Of a stretch of DNA of 64,000 bases, positions 26,084 to 35,136 are shown piece after piece. Location of the stretch: NCBI GenBank assembly GCA_965262875.1, contig OZ253569.1, positions 5,208,001 through 5,272,000 on the forward strand, in the 5' to 3' direction. The notes below the pieces were generated by a model. The model searched no databases, had not been told where the DNA came from, and worked only from the letters and a program-made list of their open reading frames with translations. Every line of letters starts with the position of its first letter. Position 1 is the first letter of the stretch. The position numbers and the translations under genes are program-made. Source of the DNA: JBALVT01 sp965262875. Its GTDB lineage: Bacteria > Pseudomonadota > Gammaproteobacteria > Pseudomonadales > Halieaceae.

Positions 26084-27406
26084 TTATTCACCTGCGATTG
26101 TGCCGACAATAGTTGCCATTAGGATACTGAACAGCGCTATAGGAATGACATAGCGCATCCAGATAAACACCAGTGCGTAAACTGGGCCGGGGTTTTCCGT
26201 GGTAAATATCTGTTGCATGGCGCCAGCCCGTCCGTAGCACCAGGTTATCGAAACAACGGCGAGCAATCCGCCGGTGACCATAAACCCGGAACCGATAATA
26301 AGATCGAGAATACCAATAATCTCGGGGTGCCAACCGGGATAAATCATAGCGAGAGTTTCAATCAAGCCTATGGCCAGTAGTAGGCGTGTTTTTCCCAGCC
26401 ATTTTCCTATCGGCTCGTCCAGGAACGACAAAACGACTACCTGGTATACGGCGACCGCTGAAAGAAAAGACACCAGAGACAGTGCACCCAACATGAAGAT
26501 TCCAACCATGCGCCCCGCAGGCATCTGGCTCAGCAGTGCCGGCACGGTTTCAAACAAGAGGGTAGGGCCACCATTTAGCTCCATGCCAAACACGATAACG
26601 GTAGGTACGATAAACAAGGTGGCGAGAATGGAGGCCAATGTGTCGCCACTTGCTGTGAGAATGGCCACTCGTCCCAGTTTAGTCTCATCGCTGATAAATT
26701 TGCCGTAGACAAGTACAAAGGTGGCGCCCAGACCCACTGAGAAAAAACATTGGCCTAGCGCAGCAAACAATTCAGTCAGCCCGATCCGGGAAAAATCAGG
26801 CCACAAAAACTCACTCATTGCCGCGGTAGCACCGGGTAAACTCAGCGCCGCGTACACCAGGTAAATTGCGACAATAAAAAAGAAAGGTACAAAGGTTTCA
26901 CTGACCCGCTCGATGCCGCTTTTCAATCCACGGCCTATGACAAAAAGCCCCGCCCACAGTACGGTCAGACTGATGACAAATTGCAGCCCAGAATTACCTA
27001 AGCCCTCGTTGAAGTCAGACAAGTTTGCAGCGGAAAACCCATGCAAAATGGCGTACCAGGCACTGTAAAACACATTCCCAACCACAAGGGTGTAATAAGA
27101 TCCTGAGCAAAGAACACCAATGACCAGAACATAACCCAGGACTCTGCCAACCGGACCGAAACTTTTAGTCAAGACGGTGATGGTCGCGCCCCGATGGGCA
27201 CGGGCTAGTGCAAGTTCGCACATCAATGCCGGCACTGCTATCAGGCACATTAGAACGATAAACAAAAGCAGAAAGGCACTGCCACCGTAGGTGCCCATCA
27301 TGTAGGGGAAGCGCCAGACATTGCCAAGCCCCACCGCAACACCCAGCAGGGTTAGCAAGGTGGTTAGAAACGACGTAAACATTGGCGCGTCGGGGGAATC
27401 TCGCAT
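26084..27406 (-). CDS. Sodium-dependent NSS/SNF family transporter
   Basis: This 440-residue inner-membrane protein has about 11 helices. The first holds the NSS signature GVAVGLGNVWRFPYM. Bacterial members such as LeuT and TnaT import amino acids with sodium. It lies upstream of the PLP enzyme in a two-gene operon. The promoter must lie in the 136 bp between this gene and ISL3 copy 1, a stretch that the IS insertion may have shortened. Confidence 0.9.
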   Translation of the reverse strand: MRDSPDAPMFTSFLTTLLTLLGVAVGLGNVWRFPYMMGTYGGSAFLLLFIVLMCLIAVPALMCELALARAHRGATITVLTKSFGPVGRVLGYVLVIGVLCSGSYYTLVVGNVFYSAWYAILHGFSAANLSDFNEGLGNSGLQFVISLTVLWAGLFVIGRGLKSGIERVSETFVPFFFIVAIYLVYAALSLPGATAAMSEFLWPDFSRIGLTELFAALGQCFFSVGLGATFVLVYGKFISDETKLGRVAILTASGDTLASILATLFIVPTVIVFGMELNGGPTLLFETVPALLSQMPAGRMVGIFMLGALSLVSFLSAVAVYQVVVLSFLDEPIGKWLGKTRLLLAIGLIETLAMIYPGWHPEIIGILDLIIGSGFMVTGGLLAVVSITWCYGRAGAMQQIFTTENPGPVYALVFIWMRYVIPIALFSILMATIVGTIAGE

Positions 27407-27542
27407 ATTCGGGTTACTCTTGAGTTTGATTTACAATAGCAAGTGTATTTAGTGAGCACCATACGGGGAATAGGGAGCTTGACCTAATTAGTCGGAGGGT
27501 TTTGGCACTTGACGGGCTATGGTCATCGAGCAGAATAAAAAG

Positions 27543-28862
27543 GGTTCTACTGGGAATCCTGTGGGTAGAGGTTGAGTTTTCCACAGTGGAACAGAATTGA
27601 AACTCGATAGTTTTCGAAGTTTCTAAATCCTCGGGCAGCCGATTTTATTGTCTGAATCTTTGAATTAAATCCTTCTGCGGTCGCATTGGTGATGCGATGT
27701 TTCAAGTAAGTCATTATGTTGTCGAGATGTTTCTTTAGCATCTTGGCGACTGATATGACCGGCTTTAGACGTGAATGTGTCGCCCACCAGTACCATTTCT
27801 TAAAGAACGCCCGGGCTGGTTTATCGTAGCTGTAAGTCCACAGGTCAAGCAGCGTCTCTTTGATTGCCCAGGCTCGGGCAACCTTCAACCCCTTTGATTG
27901 AAGGCCATAAAAAGTGGCTTCATCTTTTTCACTCCAGTTGTCGGGATTGCGTAACCAGGTATAGCGAGACCCGACCAGGTCATTGATACCGGCGGCTCTT
28001 AATGTTTTATTTTCTTTGCGCCTGACTTGGTCAACCATTTTTGTAAGATAACTGACGATATGAAACTTGTCGTGAACAATAGCGGCGTTCGGTAAAGTCG
28101 CCTCAACTGCCGTCATAAATGGAACCCACATATCCACGGCAACAGCAGCTACTTCATTACGCTGCTGTTCTGGAAGCGTGGACAGCAATGCGGTTGCCGA
28201 TTCCGTCGTTCTATCTGCCACGACCTCAAGCACTCTGGACGCATTCAAATCGTACAGCAGGCTGGCATAGGATTGCCCCTTGCGAAAACTTTTTTCATCG
28301 ATGCCAAGGTGTTTCACTTCCTCAACAGAGCGTCTGTCCATCCCTCTTTTCACTGCTCGGGATTGAATATGATGCACCTCATCCCACGACAGACCAAGTA
28401 GTTTTGCGGCCTGTGTCTTGTTGCTGGCAGCCGACAGCACATCAATAGCGAAACGCTCAAATAAATGCGTAAAGCGTGTCTGCGTATCTGCCCACGGTAC
28501 TTTCAGGCTTTTGATTCCATGCGCTTTACAATGAATACGCGGAACCTGAGCAACTAACTGCGTCTTGAACTGCATCGTATCAAGGTGTCGCCATGTGCGT
28601 TGCTCACGATGGTCGTAAACCGAACAAAGGGCATGGCAGACACTACACGCGCCTTTCGTTCCCTTTGGCCAATCTATCTGGAGGGTAATTGATTTGTCGG
28701 TCAGATCCGGGGTAATAGCCGTGATTTTCCATGGGTCGCTAAGCCCCAAAAGTTGAGTAAACAACGCGGTATCTTTCATTTGAATATCTCCATAAAAAAA
28801 GACTCTTGTACCACATTCTTGACCATTGTTTGGCTTTTACCCATAGGAAACTCGGAAGAACC
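27543..28862 (-). mobile_element. ISL3-family element, copy 1
   Basis: This 1320-bp element has imperfect terminal repeats: GGTTCTACTGGGAATCCTGT at the left and, read inward from the right end, GGTTCTTCCGAGTTTCCTAT. It is nearly identical to the element at 48679-49998 and has the same orientation. Flanks ATAAAAAG and ATAAAACA agree in six of eight positions, so a true target duplication is doubtful. The right flank is a scrap of IS66. Confidence 0.93.
27547..28779 (-). CDS. ISL3-family transposase
   Basis: The 410-residue transposase has an N-terminal zinc-binding region (CSVCH and C.VYDH) and an HTH segment. Its DDE core shows Asp in HLGIDEKSFRKG, Asp in AVAVDMWVPF and Glu in ATAEGFNSKIQ. 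Its stop codon lies within the left terminal repeat. It differs from the second copy (48683-49915) at three residues, all seen by comparing the two readings. It appears intact. Confidence 0.93.
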   Translation of the reverse strand: MKDTALFTQLLGLSDPWKITAITPDLTDKSITLQIDWPKGTKGACSVCHALCSVYDHREQRTWRHLDTMQFKTQLVAQVPRIHCKAHGIKSLKVPWADTQTRFTHLFERFAIDVLSAASNKTQAAKLLGLSWDEVHHIQSRAVKRGMDRRSVEEVKHLGIDEKSFRKGQSYASLLYDLNASRVLEVVADRTTESATALLSTLPEQQRNEVAAVAVDMWVPFMTAVEATLPNAAIVHDKFHIVSYLTKMVDQVRRKENKTLRAAGINDLVGSRYTWLRNPDNWSEKDEATFYGLQSKGLKVARAWAIKETLLDLWTYSYDKPARAFFKKWYWWATHSRLKPVISVAKMLKKHLDNIMTYLKHRITNATAEGFNSKIQTIKSAARGFRNFENYRVSILFHCGKLNLYPQDSQ

Positions 28863-28964
28863 ATAAAACAAGACCAAGGTGGCTTTGCCGCAGTGAGTGT
28901 CAGACCTGACGCCGATCGGGGGCTAACCTTGTCACTGCCCAACGGATTCATTGTGCGAGGTATC
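28863..28964 (+). pseudogene. IS66 tnpA scrap
   Basis: These 102 bp are the exact complement of 31266-31367, the 3' part of the complete IS66 tnpA in this window. They carry QDQGGFAAVSVRPDADRGLT and then NGFIVRGI in the plus direction. One side abuts ISL3 copy 1, the other an IS3-like scrap. Confidence 0.85.
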
Positions 28965-29129
28965 CCCTGTGTGTCAACCTGATCCCATACACTCCCTGTT
29001 TGGGATAACATAGATTTCAGGGCTATGGATGCAGGAACCACACAATGCCAAAACCACACTCAGATCCACTCAATACACAAGTCACACCAGAGCCCGCACT
29101 GGAGAAACGCACGCGTCGCCAGTTCAAGC
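28965..29129 (+). pseudogene. IS3-like orfA, 5' scrap
   Basis: After a leader resembling an IS end (TGTGTGTCAACCTGATCCCA), an ATG at 29045 opens a reading MPKPHSDPLNTQ and then EKRTRRQF, like the first residues of IS3/IS911-type OrfA. The IS66 left end at 29130 cuts it off after about 28 codons. It records an IS66 insertion into another IS. Confidence 0.55.
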
Positions 29130-29201
29130 GTAAGCGCACTTAAATCGACCCTATTGATTTTGTCTGCGAGCCGCTAGACAGTAGATCGCTTTACTTCGCC
29201 G

Positions 29202-30818
29202 TTACTCTTCGATTTCCATGTTCCAGGGCAGTAATGCTTCAAGCTTCTCCACCGTATCTGCCGCCGCAATGTGCGCCAGCACATGCTGGAGGTAAGCATA
29301 AGGTTCCAGGCCGTTCGCCTTTGCCGATTCCACTAAACTATAACAGGTCGCACTGGCTCGGGCCCCGCGGGAGGTATCTGCGAATAGCCAGGCGCGCCGA
29401 CCAACCGCAAAGGGCCTGATCGCATTCTCAGCCAGCGCATTGCTGATATTCAACTGGCCGTCCTCGCAATAGCCAATCAGGTACTCCCATTGGTTCAGTG
29501 TGTACGTTATGGCCTTGTGGGTCAGGCTATCTTTGGGCACCCGGCTGACGTTCTTCTCCAGCCATGGCTTCAGGTCCTCGAGAATCGGCACGCTGAGTGA
29601 CTGCCTTGCCTGTTTTTTCTTGTCGTGCTCCAGATCCTTGATCGATTTCTCTATCGCATACAGCCTTCGTATTTTACTGAGTGCAACGTCAGCCTTGGTG
29701 GGTTGCCCCACTTTCTTTTGGGTGCTCCTGGTTTCCGCCGCCCGGCTGGCTTCAACGAACTTGCGCCGGGCATGGTCAAAGCATCCAATTCGGGTAATGC
29801 CCGCTATCCGGCACACCTTGCTGTAACCGGAATAGCCGTCGGCCTGCAACACACCACTAAATCCATCCAGCAGGCGCTCCGCCACCGCGCCAGCACGTGA
29901 GGGGTCGTATTCGAACAGCACTGATTGTTTATCCGGCGGGCCGCCGCGTATCACCCACATCCATTTATCCGATTGGGCCGTTTTGCCGGCCTCCTTCAAC
30001 ACTTGTATGCGCGTCTCATCCGCCTGCAGGTAATTCCCCTCAAGCTGAACCTCCCGGATCAAGTTGATCAAGGGCTGGAATACATCCTGAAGCCGTACAA
30101 TCCAGTGGGCCATGTTGGAGCGGCTGATATCACCGCCGTAACGCTTGAGCATCCCCTCCAGGCGGTATAGCGGCAGTCCATCGGCGTATTTGGAGGCAAT
30201 GATGTAGGCCAGCAATGCAGGACTGGCAAAGCATTTCCCCAGCGGATGAGCGGGGCGCTGTGCGGCGACAATGACATCTTCACCGTCAATATTGAATACC
30301 GCCTTTTCCTGCCAGTATTCCAGCACCTTGACCTGGGCGGGAATAAACTCCAGCTCCTCCTTGACCTTGGTGAAGAATGTTTTGGTGGCCCCATCCTTTT
30401 CCTCATCTGAAAGTGTGAGGTGTATCTGCACCCGTTGCAGCTTGTCGCTAAACCCGCGCTTTCTTTTCTTCTTTTGAGGCCGAACCCGGTCTTCTTCAGG
30501 CAGTTGCTCTTCGAGCTCACTCAGGGCGACTTCGATTTCAACCTCATCGAACAAATCAGACTGAAACGCCAGCTTCTCACTACTGGCTCCATATTTCTGT
30601 ACCGTAGCCAGGCGCAAGTATTCTTCGAGCAGGTCAATGCGTTTGCTTTGTTCGAGGATGATGTGGCTTTTGTCGCCGAGGTGTTTCTGGTGAGCCTGGA
30701 GGAGTTCGTCTTTTTCTTCAAGAATCTGGTCTTTTACAGCGAGGGCTGCAAGCAGTTCCGAGACACCAAGCCCCTCGTAACCGCCTTGTTTTTGTTGCTT
30801 TTTTATCGCCGATTGCAT
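29202..30818 (-). CDS. IS66 transposase TnpC
   Basis: The 538-residue protein has an N-terminal coiled coil (about residues 15-75), a zinc-finger-like region, and the IS66 core with Asp in QADETRIQ, Asp in LQADGYSGYSK and Glu in NALAENAIRPF. I place the start at the ATG at 30818 (MQSAIKKQQKQGG); an in-frame ATG lies 17 codons upstream. It is the main transposase of the element and looks complete. Confidence 0.9.
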   Translation of the reverse strand: MQSAIKKQQKQGGYEGLGVSELLAALAVKDQILEEKDELLQAHQKHLGDKSHIILEQSKRIDLLEEYLRLATVQKYGASSEKLAFQSDLFDEVEIEVALSELEEQLPEEDRVRPQKKKRKRGFSDKLQRVQIHLTLSDEEKDGATKTFFTKVKEELEFIPAQVKVLEYWQEKAVFNIDGEDVIVAAQRPAHPLGKCFASPALLAYIIASKYADGLPLYRLEGMLKRYGGDISRSNMAHWIVRLQDVFQPLINLIREVQLEGNYLQADETRIQVLKEAGKTAQSDKWMWVIRGGPPDKQSVLFEYDPSRAGAVAERLLDGFSGVLQADGYSGYSKVCRIAGITRIGCFDHARRKFVEASRAAETRSTQKKVGQPTKADVALSKIRRLYAIEKSIKDLEHDKKKQARQSLSVPILEDLKPWLEKNVSRVPKDSLTHKAITYTLNQWEYLIGYCEDGQLNISNALAENAIRPFAVGRRAWLFADTSRGARASATCYSLVESAKANGLEPYAYLQHVLAHIAAADTVEKLEALLPWNMEIEE

Positions 30819-30852
30819 GGCGTAATTATAACATTCATGGCGACAAAATGCC

Positions 30853-31221
30853 TTAAAATACAGACTCATAATGCAGTTTTTTGTGGCCTGTCATCAGGGA
30901 GATATCGTAGCCGTCCAGCAACCAATTGATCTGCTGGCCGGTGAGGGAAATCACGTCGTCGTCAGGGTGCGGCCACCGGAACTTCTCTTCCGCCAGTGAT
31001 TTGTAGTACAACACAAACCCATTGTCCTCCCAGTACAAACATTTTATTTTGTTGCGCTGGCGATTAGTGAAGGCATAGAGGGCACCCTCAAAGGGGTTAC
31101 GACCCAGTTCTCGCTCCACAATGGCGCTAAGGCCATTGACCGATTTTCTAAAATCTACGGAGTCCCGGTACAGATAAATCTGTGGCATGTCATTGGCCGG
31201 GCGGAAGTAGCGCGCCGTCAC
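30853..31221 (-). CDS. tnpB: IS66 accessory protein TnpB
   Basis: The 122-residue protein has the family motif IYLYRDSVDFRKSVNGL near the start and LYWEDNGFVLYYKSL in the middle. TnpB is needed for IS66 transposition. The gene overlaps tnpA by 4 bp (ATGA), as usual for this family. Confidence 0.92.
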   Translation of the reverse strand: MTARYFRPANDMPQIYLYRDSVDFRKSVNGLSAIVERELGRNPFEGALYAFTNRQRNKIKCLYWEDNGFVLYYKSLAEEKFRWPHPDDDVISLTGQQINWLLDGYDISLMTGHKKLHYESVF

Positions 31222-31538
31222 AATTGATCCAGTAACTGCCGCACCACCAACAGGTTTTCGGCACAGATACCTCGCACAATGAATCCGTTGGGCAGTGACA
31301 AGGTTAGCCCCCGATCGGCGTCAGGTCTGACACTCACTGCGGCAAAGCCACCTTGGTCTTGTTTTATAGAAGACACACGGATGATATCGTCAAACTTCCG
31401 ACGCCAGTACACAAAGCGATGGTAAGTCAGGTGATTGTGTTTGCAAAACCGGGTCTGGGACAAGCCCGACAGTTTCCAGGTTTGTATTTGCTGCTTCCAG
31501 TCAATACCTTGTGGCTGGGGCTGAGTGATATCGTTCAT
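31218..31538 (-). CDS. tnpA: IS66 accessory protein TnpA
   Basis: The 106-residue protein has an N-terminal helix-turn-helix (WKLSGLSQTRFCKHNHLTYH), then a basic YWRRKFD segment. It is the first gene of IS66 and is coupled to tnpB through a 4-bp overlap. CAGGAG precedes the ATG by six bases. Confidence 0.88.
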   Translation of the reverse strand: MNDITQPQPQGIDWKQQIQTWKLSGLSQTRFCKHNHLTYHRFVYWRRKFDDIIRVSSIKQDQGGFAAVSVRPDADRGLTLSLPNGFIVRGICAENLLVVRQLLDQL

Positions 31539-31746
31539 GATTTGCTCCTGTGTGGTTATCAGGAGAAAGTCTGGCGGGAACTCTTACAAAAAAATAGGTG
31601 CTGATTTAGGGGCGCTTACGTCTTAATCAGTCTTCATACCTCATTTTGGAGTATCCCTACTTTTACGCACAAACATGTGCACCATATAAAATTCAGCGAT
31701 ACCGCTCGTCGTAACGCATAGATTATTAGTATCTTTTGTTAAGGTA

Positions 31747-32649
31747 TTACTTCCAAATTTCTATATTTCTATCTGGACCGGCCTCTACACCATACTGATC
31801 AGCGAAACTTCCCTGATTAATTGCAATACCGATATTCAATACGTCGTTGACGTAGAGTGCAGGATCACCAAGTTTTACACCACCAAATGAACTTACAAAA
31901 CGAACCCGTTGCTTGAAAAATTCCTTGTCTCCCTGAGAGATTTTCACCCAGGCCATTTCGCCTATCTCTAAATTTAGCTCTTCGAATAATTCATTGTCGA
32001 TATTGGTCCAGACGTTTCCGTAGTGAATATCCAGAATGGGAATATTGCCTTCAATTTTGCCATTTTTTAGTGAAGCCCTTTTGTAGTCGATGCTAACAAC
32101 TGTGTTGTCCAGTAATGGGCCTACTTGTTCGAAATTTATAGTGTCAGATGCGAGGCGTGCTCCAGTATAAGCGTACACATCTCGGCCATGGAAGGTGTGA
32201 GATTTCTCCGAGCCCTTCAATCGGTTCTTCGTTTCATCGATTTTCCTGATTGCGGCTATACCCAGTGATTCCGCAACCAGAGTTAAGGAACCGTTGTCAG
32301 GACTGACAAATAATTGTCCGGATTTTGTTTTCAGAACCACCGATTTTCTATTGGTGCCCACACCGGGGTCAACGACTGAAACAAACACTGTGCCCGCCGG
32401 CCAGTATTTTGCGGTTTGATTAAGACGATAAGCTGCTTCCCAGATATTGAAGACTGGAATTTCGTGAGTAATATCGAACATCTTCAGTTCCGGCGAGACG
32501 CCATACGCGACGCCTTTCATAGAAGCCACAGCAGGTTCTTCCAGACCAAAATCGGATTGAAACACCAGCGCATTTTGTGACCAAACACTTTGTGTGAAAC
32601 TTAATAGAATAAAACTAAAGAAAGCTATAGTTGGTTTTATTGTAATCAT
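31747..32649 (-). CDS. SAM hydroxide adenosyltransferase (DUF62), exported
   Basis: This 300-residue protein belongs to the DUF62/fluorinase-like family, whose members split S-adenosylmethionine with water into adenosine and methionine. Conserved elements are QSDFG (Asp33), VDPGVGT, SPDNGSLT and the FHGRDVYA histidine segment. The C-terminal beta domain begins near residue 185. Unlike most family members it starts with a signal peptide (residues 1-24, ending VWS), so it is probably periplasmic. AAGGAT precedes the ATG. It is a single gene between IS66 and the IS3/intron block. Confidence 0.85.
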   Translation of the reverse strand: MITIKPTIAFFSFILLSFTQSVWSQNALVFQSDFGLEEPAVASMKGVAYGVSPELKMFDITHEIPVFNIWEAAYRLNQTAKYWPAGTVFVSVVDPGVGTNRKSVVLKTKSGQLFVSPDNGSLTLVAESLGIAAIRKIDETKNRLKGSEKSHTFHGRDVYAYTGARLASDTINFEQVGPLLDNTVVSIDYKRASLKNGKIEGNIPILDIHYGNVWTNIDNELFEELNLEIGEMAWVKISQGDKEFFKQRVRFVSSFGGVKLGDPALYVNDVLNIGIAINQGSFADQYGVEAGPDRNIEIWK

Positions 32650-33009
32650 AGAAAATCCTTAAATATAAAAGCAGTTAGTTTTGAACGAGATATCAGAATC
32701 CTGTTAGCGTAGTCGCAATATAATTAGCAACTTGAGTTTCTGGGTTAACCTAAACAGAGCTCAGTTATTTCTTATCGCGGTTTTCAACCTGTTTATATAC
32801 GCCATTTGCTGTTTTTTCAGCAAAGTAGTATCCACAGACTTAGTTAAGCGATAATATAGTCTCCTCCACTGGGGAAATGTCGCCATTTATTTCTCGCTGA
32901 GTAGGCATATATATCAGTACTATCAATGTTTAGTCTCACCTTCCTGAGGTGGTCTAATAGATCTGCACAACCCAGTTAAGGGATAATACCCATAACTGGA
33001 GATTAAAGA

Positions 33010-33283
33010 ATGAACACAAGAAAGAAATATCCGAAGGAATTCAAGCTGGATGCCGTCAGCCTGGTACTGGATCAGGGTTACACAAGAATTGAAGCGGCGA
33101 AAAGTCTCGACATCAACTCCACCATGTTGGGGCGCTGGGTTAAAGAGCATCAACGATCAAGTGACGGACACGCTTTCCGCGGAAACGGCAAGCTGACACC
33201 GGAGTAGGCAGAAACCCGCCAGTTGAGGGAGGAGAACCGGCGCTTGAAGATGGAGAAAGATATATTAAAAAAAGCGACGGTCT
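33010..33283 (+). pseudogene. IS3 orfA, first exon, with premature TAG
   Basis: The reading MNTRKKYPKEFKLDAVSLVL starts a typical OrfA with helix-turn-helix (TRIEAAKSLDINSTMLGRWV). TAG at 33205-33207 interrupts it where related proteins have glutamine (LTPE-stop-AETRQLREENRRLK). The frame then continues through the leucine-zipper region to KKATV, where the group II intron begins at 33284. The 3' exon at 35118 gives FFAKETR and a stop. Two separate lesions, stop and intron, thus affect the gene. Confidence 0.85.
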
Positions 33284-35117
33284 GTGTGCTATGAAGCTGC
33301 ATAATCGATGAGGGTAGGCCCCTCGACATCGCCTTGCAGGAGGGGATGTCAAACCACCTCAAGCTGCTGTGTTCAAGAGACATGGTAGTGAGCGTTGAGG
33401 AAAAGTCATAGAAAATATGGCAGGTAGGGAATAAGGAGACGAGCGCAAGCGAACCACTCGATGAGGTGTCGATAGCTTTTACCCGATGTCGTCAAAACCA
33501 GAGACCAGACCGTTTTCTGGGACAAATCAAGAAGTTACCTGTTTACTGACTTGATGGCGACCGGCATTAAGGTGGCGTGAACTTATATCCAGGCGATTAT
33601 GTGGAACATAGGAACCTGTCGTCCTGATGTGAAGGGAGAAGCCGAACTGGTAGTCCCAGGAAGGTGAGAGTACCGATGCAGGGCACAGGGGCGGAGCACT
33701 CCGTAGTAGTGATGAAGCGGCTGTAATGGCGGTGGAGCGAAGGGGGTGCGTTGTTCAGCGAAGCAAGTTGGTCAACCAATTGGGAGGAACCAATGAGTCA
33801 AGCAAAACCGTTTGAAATATCCAAGCATGCTGTATTTGATGCTTGGCGCCAAGTGAAGGCGAACCGCGGTGCTCATGGAGTAGATGAACAGACGATAACT
33901 GAGTTCGAAGGGAACCTGAAAAGTAATCTCTACAGGCTCTGGAACCGTCTCTCATCAGGGAGCTATTTTCCACCACCGATTCGAGGGGTAGAGATACCTA
34001 AGAAGGATGGAAAATTTCGCCAGTTAGGCGTACCGACTGTAGCCGATCGGATTGCGCAGACAGTTGTGCGCAACCGGTTTGAAACGCTTGTAGAACCTCA
34101 CTTTCATCCAGACTCTTATGCCTATCGCAAAGGTAAATCGGCGATAGATGCAATCAGAGTCACGCGACAACGTTGCTGGAAATACAGTTGGGTGCTGGAG
34201 TTCGATGTGCAAGGGGCGTTCGACAACATTGATCATGCGTTGATGCTAAAAGCAGTTCGGCATCATACCCAATGTCGCTGGACGTTACTGTATATCGAGC
34301 GCTGGCTAAAGGCTCCGTTGGTTAGAAAGGATGGCAGTATCGTGGAGAGAGACAAGGGTACACCTCAGGGCGGTGTCATTAGCCCGGTGTTATTCAATCT
34401 CTATCTGCATTATACCTTCGATCTATGGATGAAAAGGCACTTTCCGCACATTCCATTTGCGCGCTATGCCGATGATGGGCTGCTACACTGCAACTCGCAG
34501 GAAGAAGCCGCTCATTTGCAGGACGTCGTTGGCGAACGCCTGCGTACCTGCGGACTTGATCTACACCCGAAGAAGACAAAAATTGTGTATTGCCGAGATG
34601 CTAACCGTCGAGGGAAGTATCCCAATATCCAATTCGATTTTCTGGGGTATGTATTTCGAGGTCGGCTGGCCAAAAGTCGGAATGGAAAATACTTCAACAG
34701 TTTTAGTCCGGCAGTTAGTCGAACATCTGCAAAACACATTCGACAACGAATGAGTCAGTGGAATATCGGCAGATGGACGAATGCTGAATTGGAGGACATT
34801 GCGAAAAAGTCTAACGCCTCATTGCGAGGGTGGTGGAACTACTTCGGGGTCTTCTACCCGAGTTCCCTCAAACGCGTGATGGCCCATCTGAACGAAGTTC
34901 TGGTGAAATGGGCTGTGAGAAAATACAAACGATTCAAAGGAAGCAAACGCAAAGCAAGAAAGTGGTTGCGAGGCATCTCCGAAAGAGAGCCGAATTTGCT
35001 TTATCACTGGCAACTGGGCATTTTGCCTGCGGTTGGACAATAGGAGCCGTATGACATGAGAGTGTCACGTACGGTTCTGGGAGAGCATTGTGGGGAAGTT
35101 CCACTTTGCCACTCGAC
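33284..35117 (+). ncRNA. Group II intron
   Basis: The intron begins GTGTGCTATG and ends ACTCGAC. Joining the flanks restores the IS3 OrfA reading KKATVFFAKETR, which fixes both junctions. Positions 33284-33792 hold the structured 5' domains. The maturase gene occupies domain IV. Domain V is 35044-35078: GAGCCGTATGACAT with a GAGA loop, then GTGTCACGTACGGTTCT. Domain VI follows up to 35117. The catalytic AGC of domain V is present, so it may be able to splice. Confidence 0.9.
33793..35043 (+). CDS. Group II intron reverse transcriptase/maturase
   Basis: This 416-residue protein has the reverse transcriptase blocks GTPQGGVISPVLFN and FARYADDGLL with the catalytic YADD, followed by the maturase X domain (RGWWNYFGVFYPSSLKRVMA) and a basic C-terminal region. 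I see no HNH endonuclease domain. I chose the ATG at 33793 because GGGAGG precedes it by six bases; an in-frame upstream start would lie in the RNA structure. The stop TAG touches domain V. The protein helps splicing and mobility of its intron. Confidence 0.93.
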   Translation: MSQAKPFEISKHAVFDAWRQVKANRGAHGVDEQTITEFEGNLKSNLYRLWNRLSSGSYFPPPIRGVEIPKKDGKFRQLGVPTVADRIAQTVVRNRFETLVEPHFHPDSYAYRKGKSAIDAIRVTRQRCWKYSWVLEFDVQGAFDNIDHALMLKAVRHHTQCRWTLLYIERWLKAPLVRKDGSIVERDKGTPQGGVISPVLFNLYLHYTFDLWMKRHFPHIPFARYADDGLLHCNSQEEAAHLQDVVGERLRTCGLDLHPKKTKIVYCRDANRRGKYPNIQFDFLGYVFRGRLAKSRNGKYFNSFSPAVSRTSAKHIRQRMSQWNIGRWTNAELEDIAKKSNASLRGWWNYFGVFYPSSLKRVMAHLNEVLVKWAVRKYKRFKGSKRKARKWLRGISEREPNLLYHWQLGILPAVGQ

Positions 35118-35136
35118 TCTTCGCCAAGGAAACAAG

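Larger units (their letters stand above)
29130..31619 (-). mobile_element. IS66-family element, complete
   Basis: The 2490-bp element has ends GTAAGCGCACTTAAATCGAC (29130) and, inward from 31619, GTAAGCGCCCCTAAATCAGC. The GTAAGCGC end is typical of IS66. It carries tnpA, tnpB and tnpC, all intact, on the minus strand. No 8-bp target duplication is evident (GTTCAAGC versus GTCTTAAT), so flanks have been rearranged. A 711-bp piece of another copy, inverted, lies at 51184-51894. Confidence 0.92.

Noticed and set aside
35056..35136. Longer transposase frame with an extra N-terminus
   Set aside because: These codons are group II intron domains V and VI; the IS3 exon restarts at 35118.
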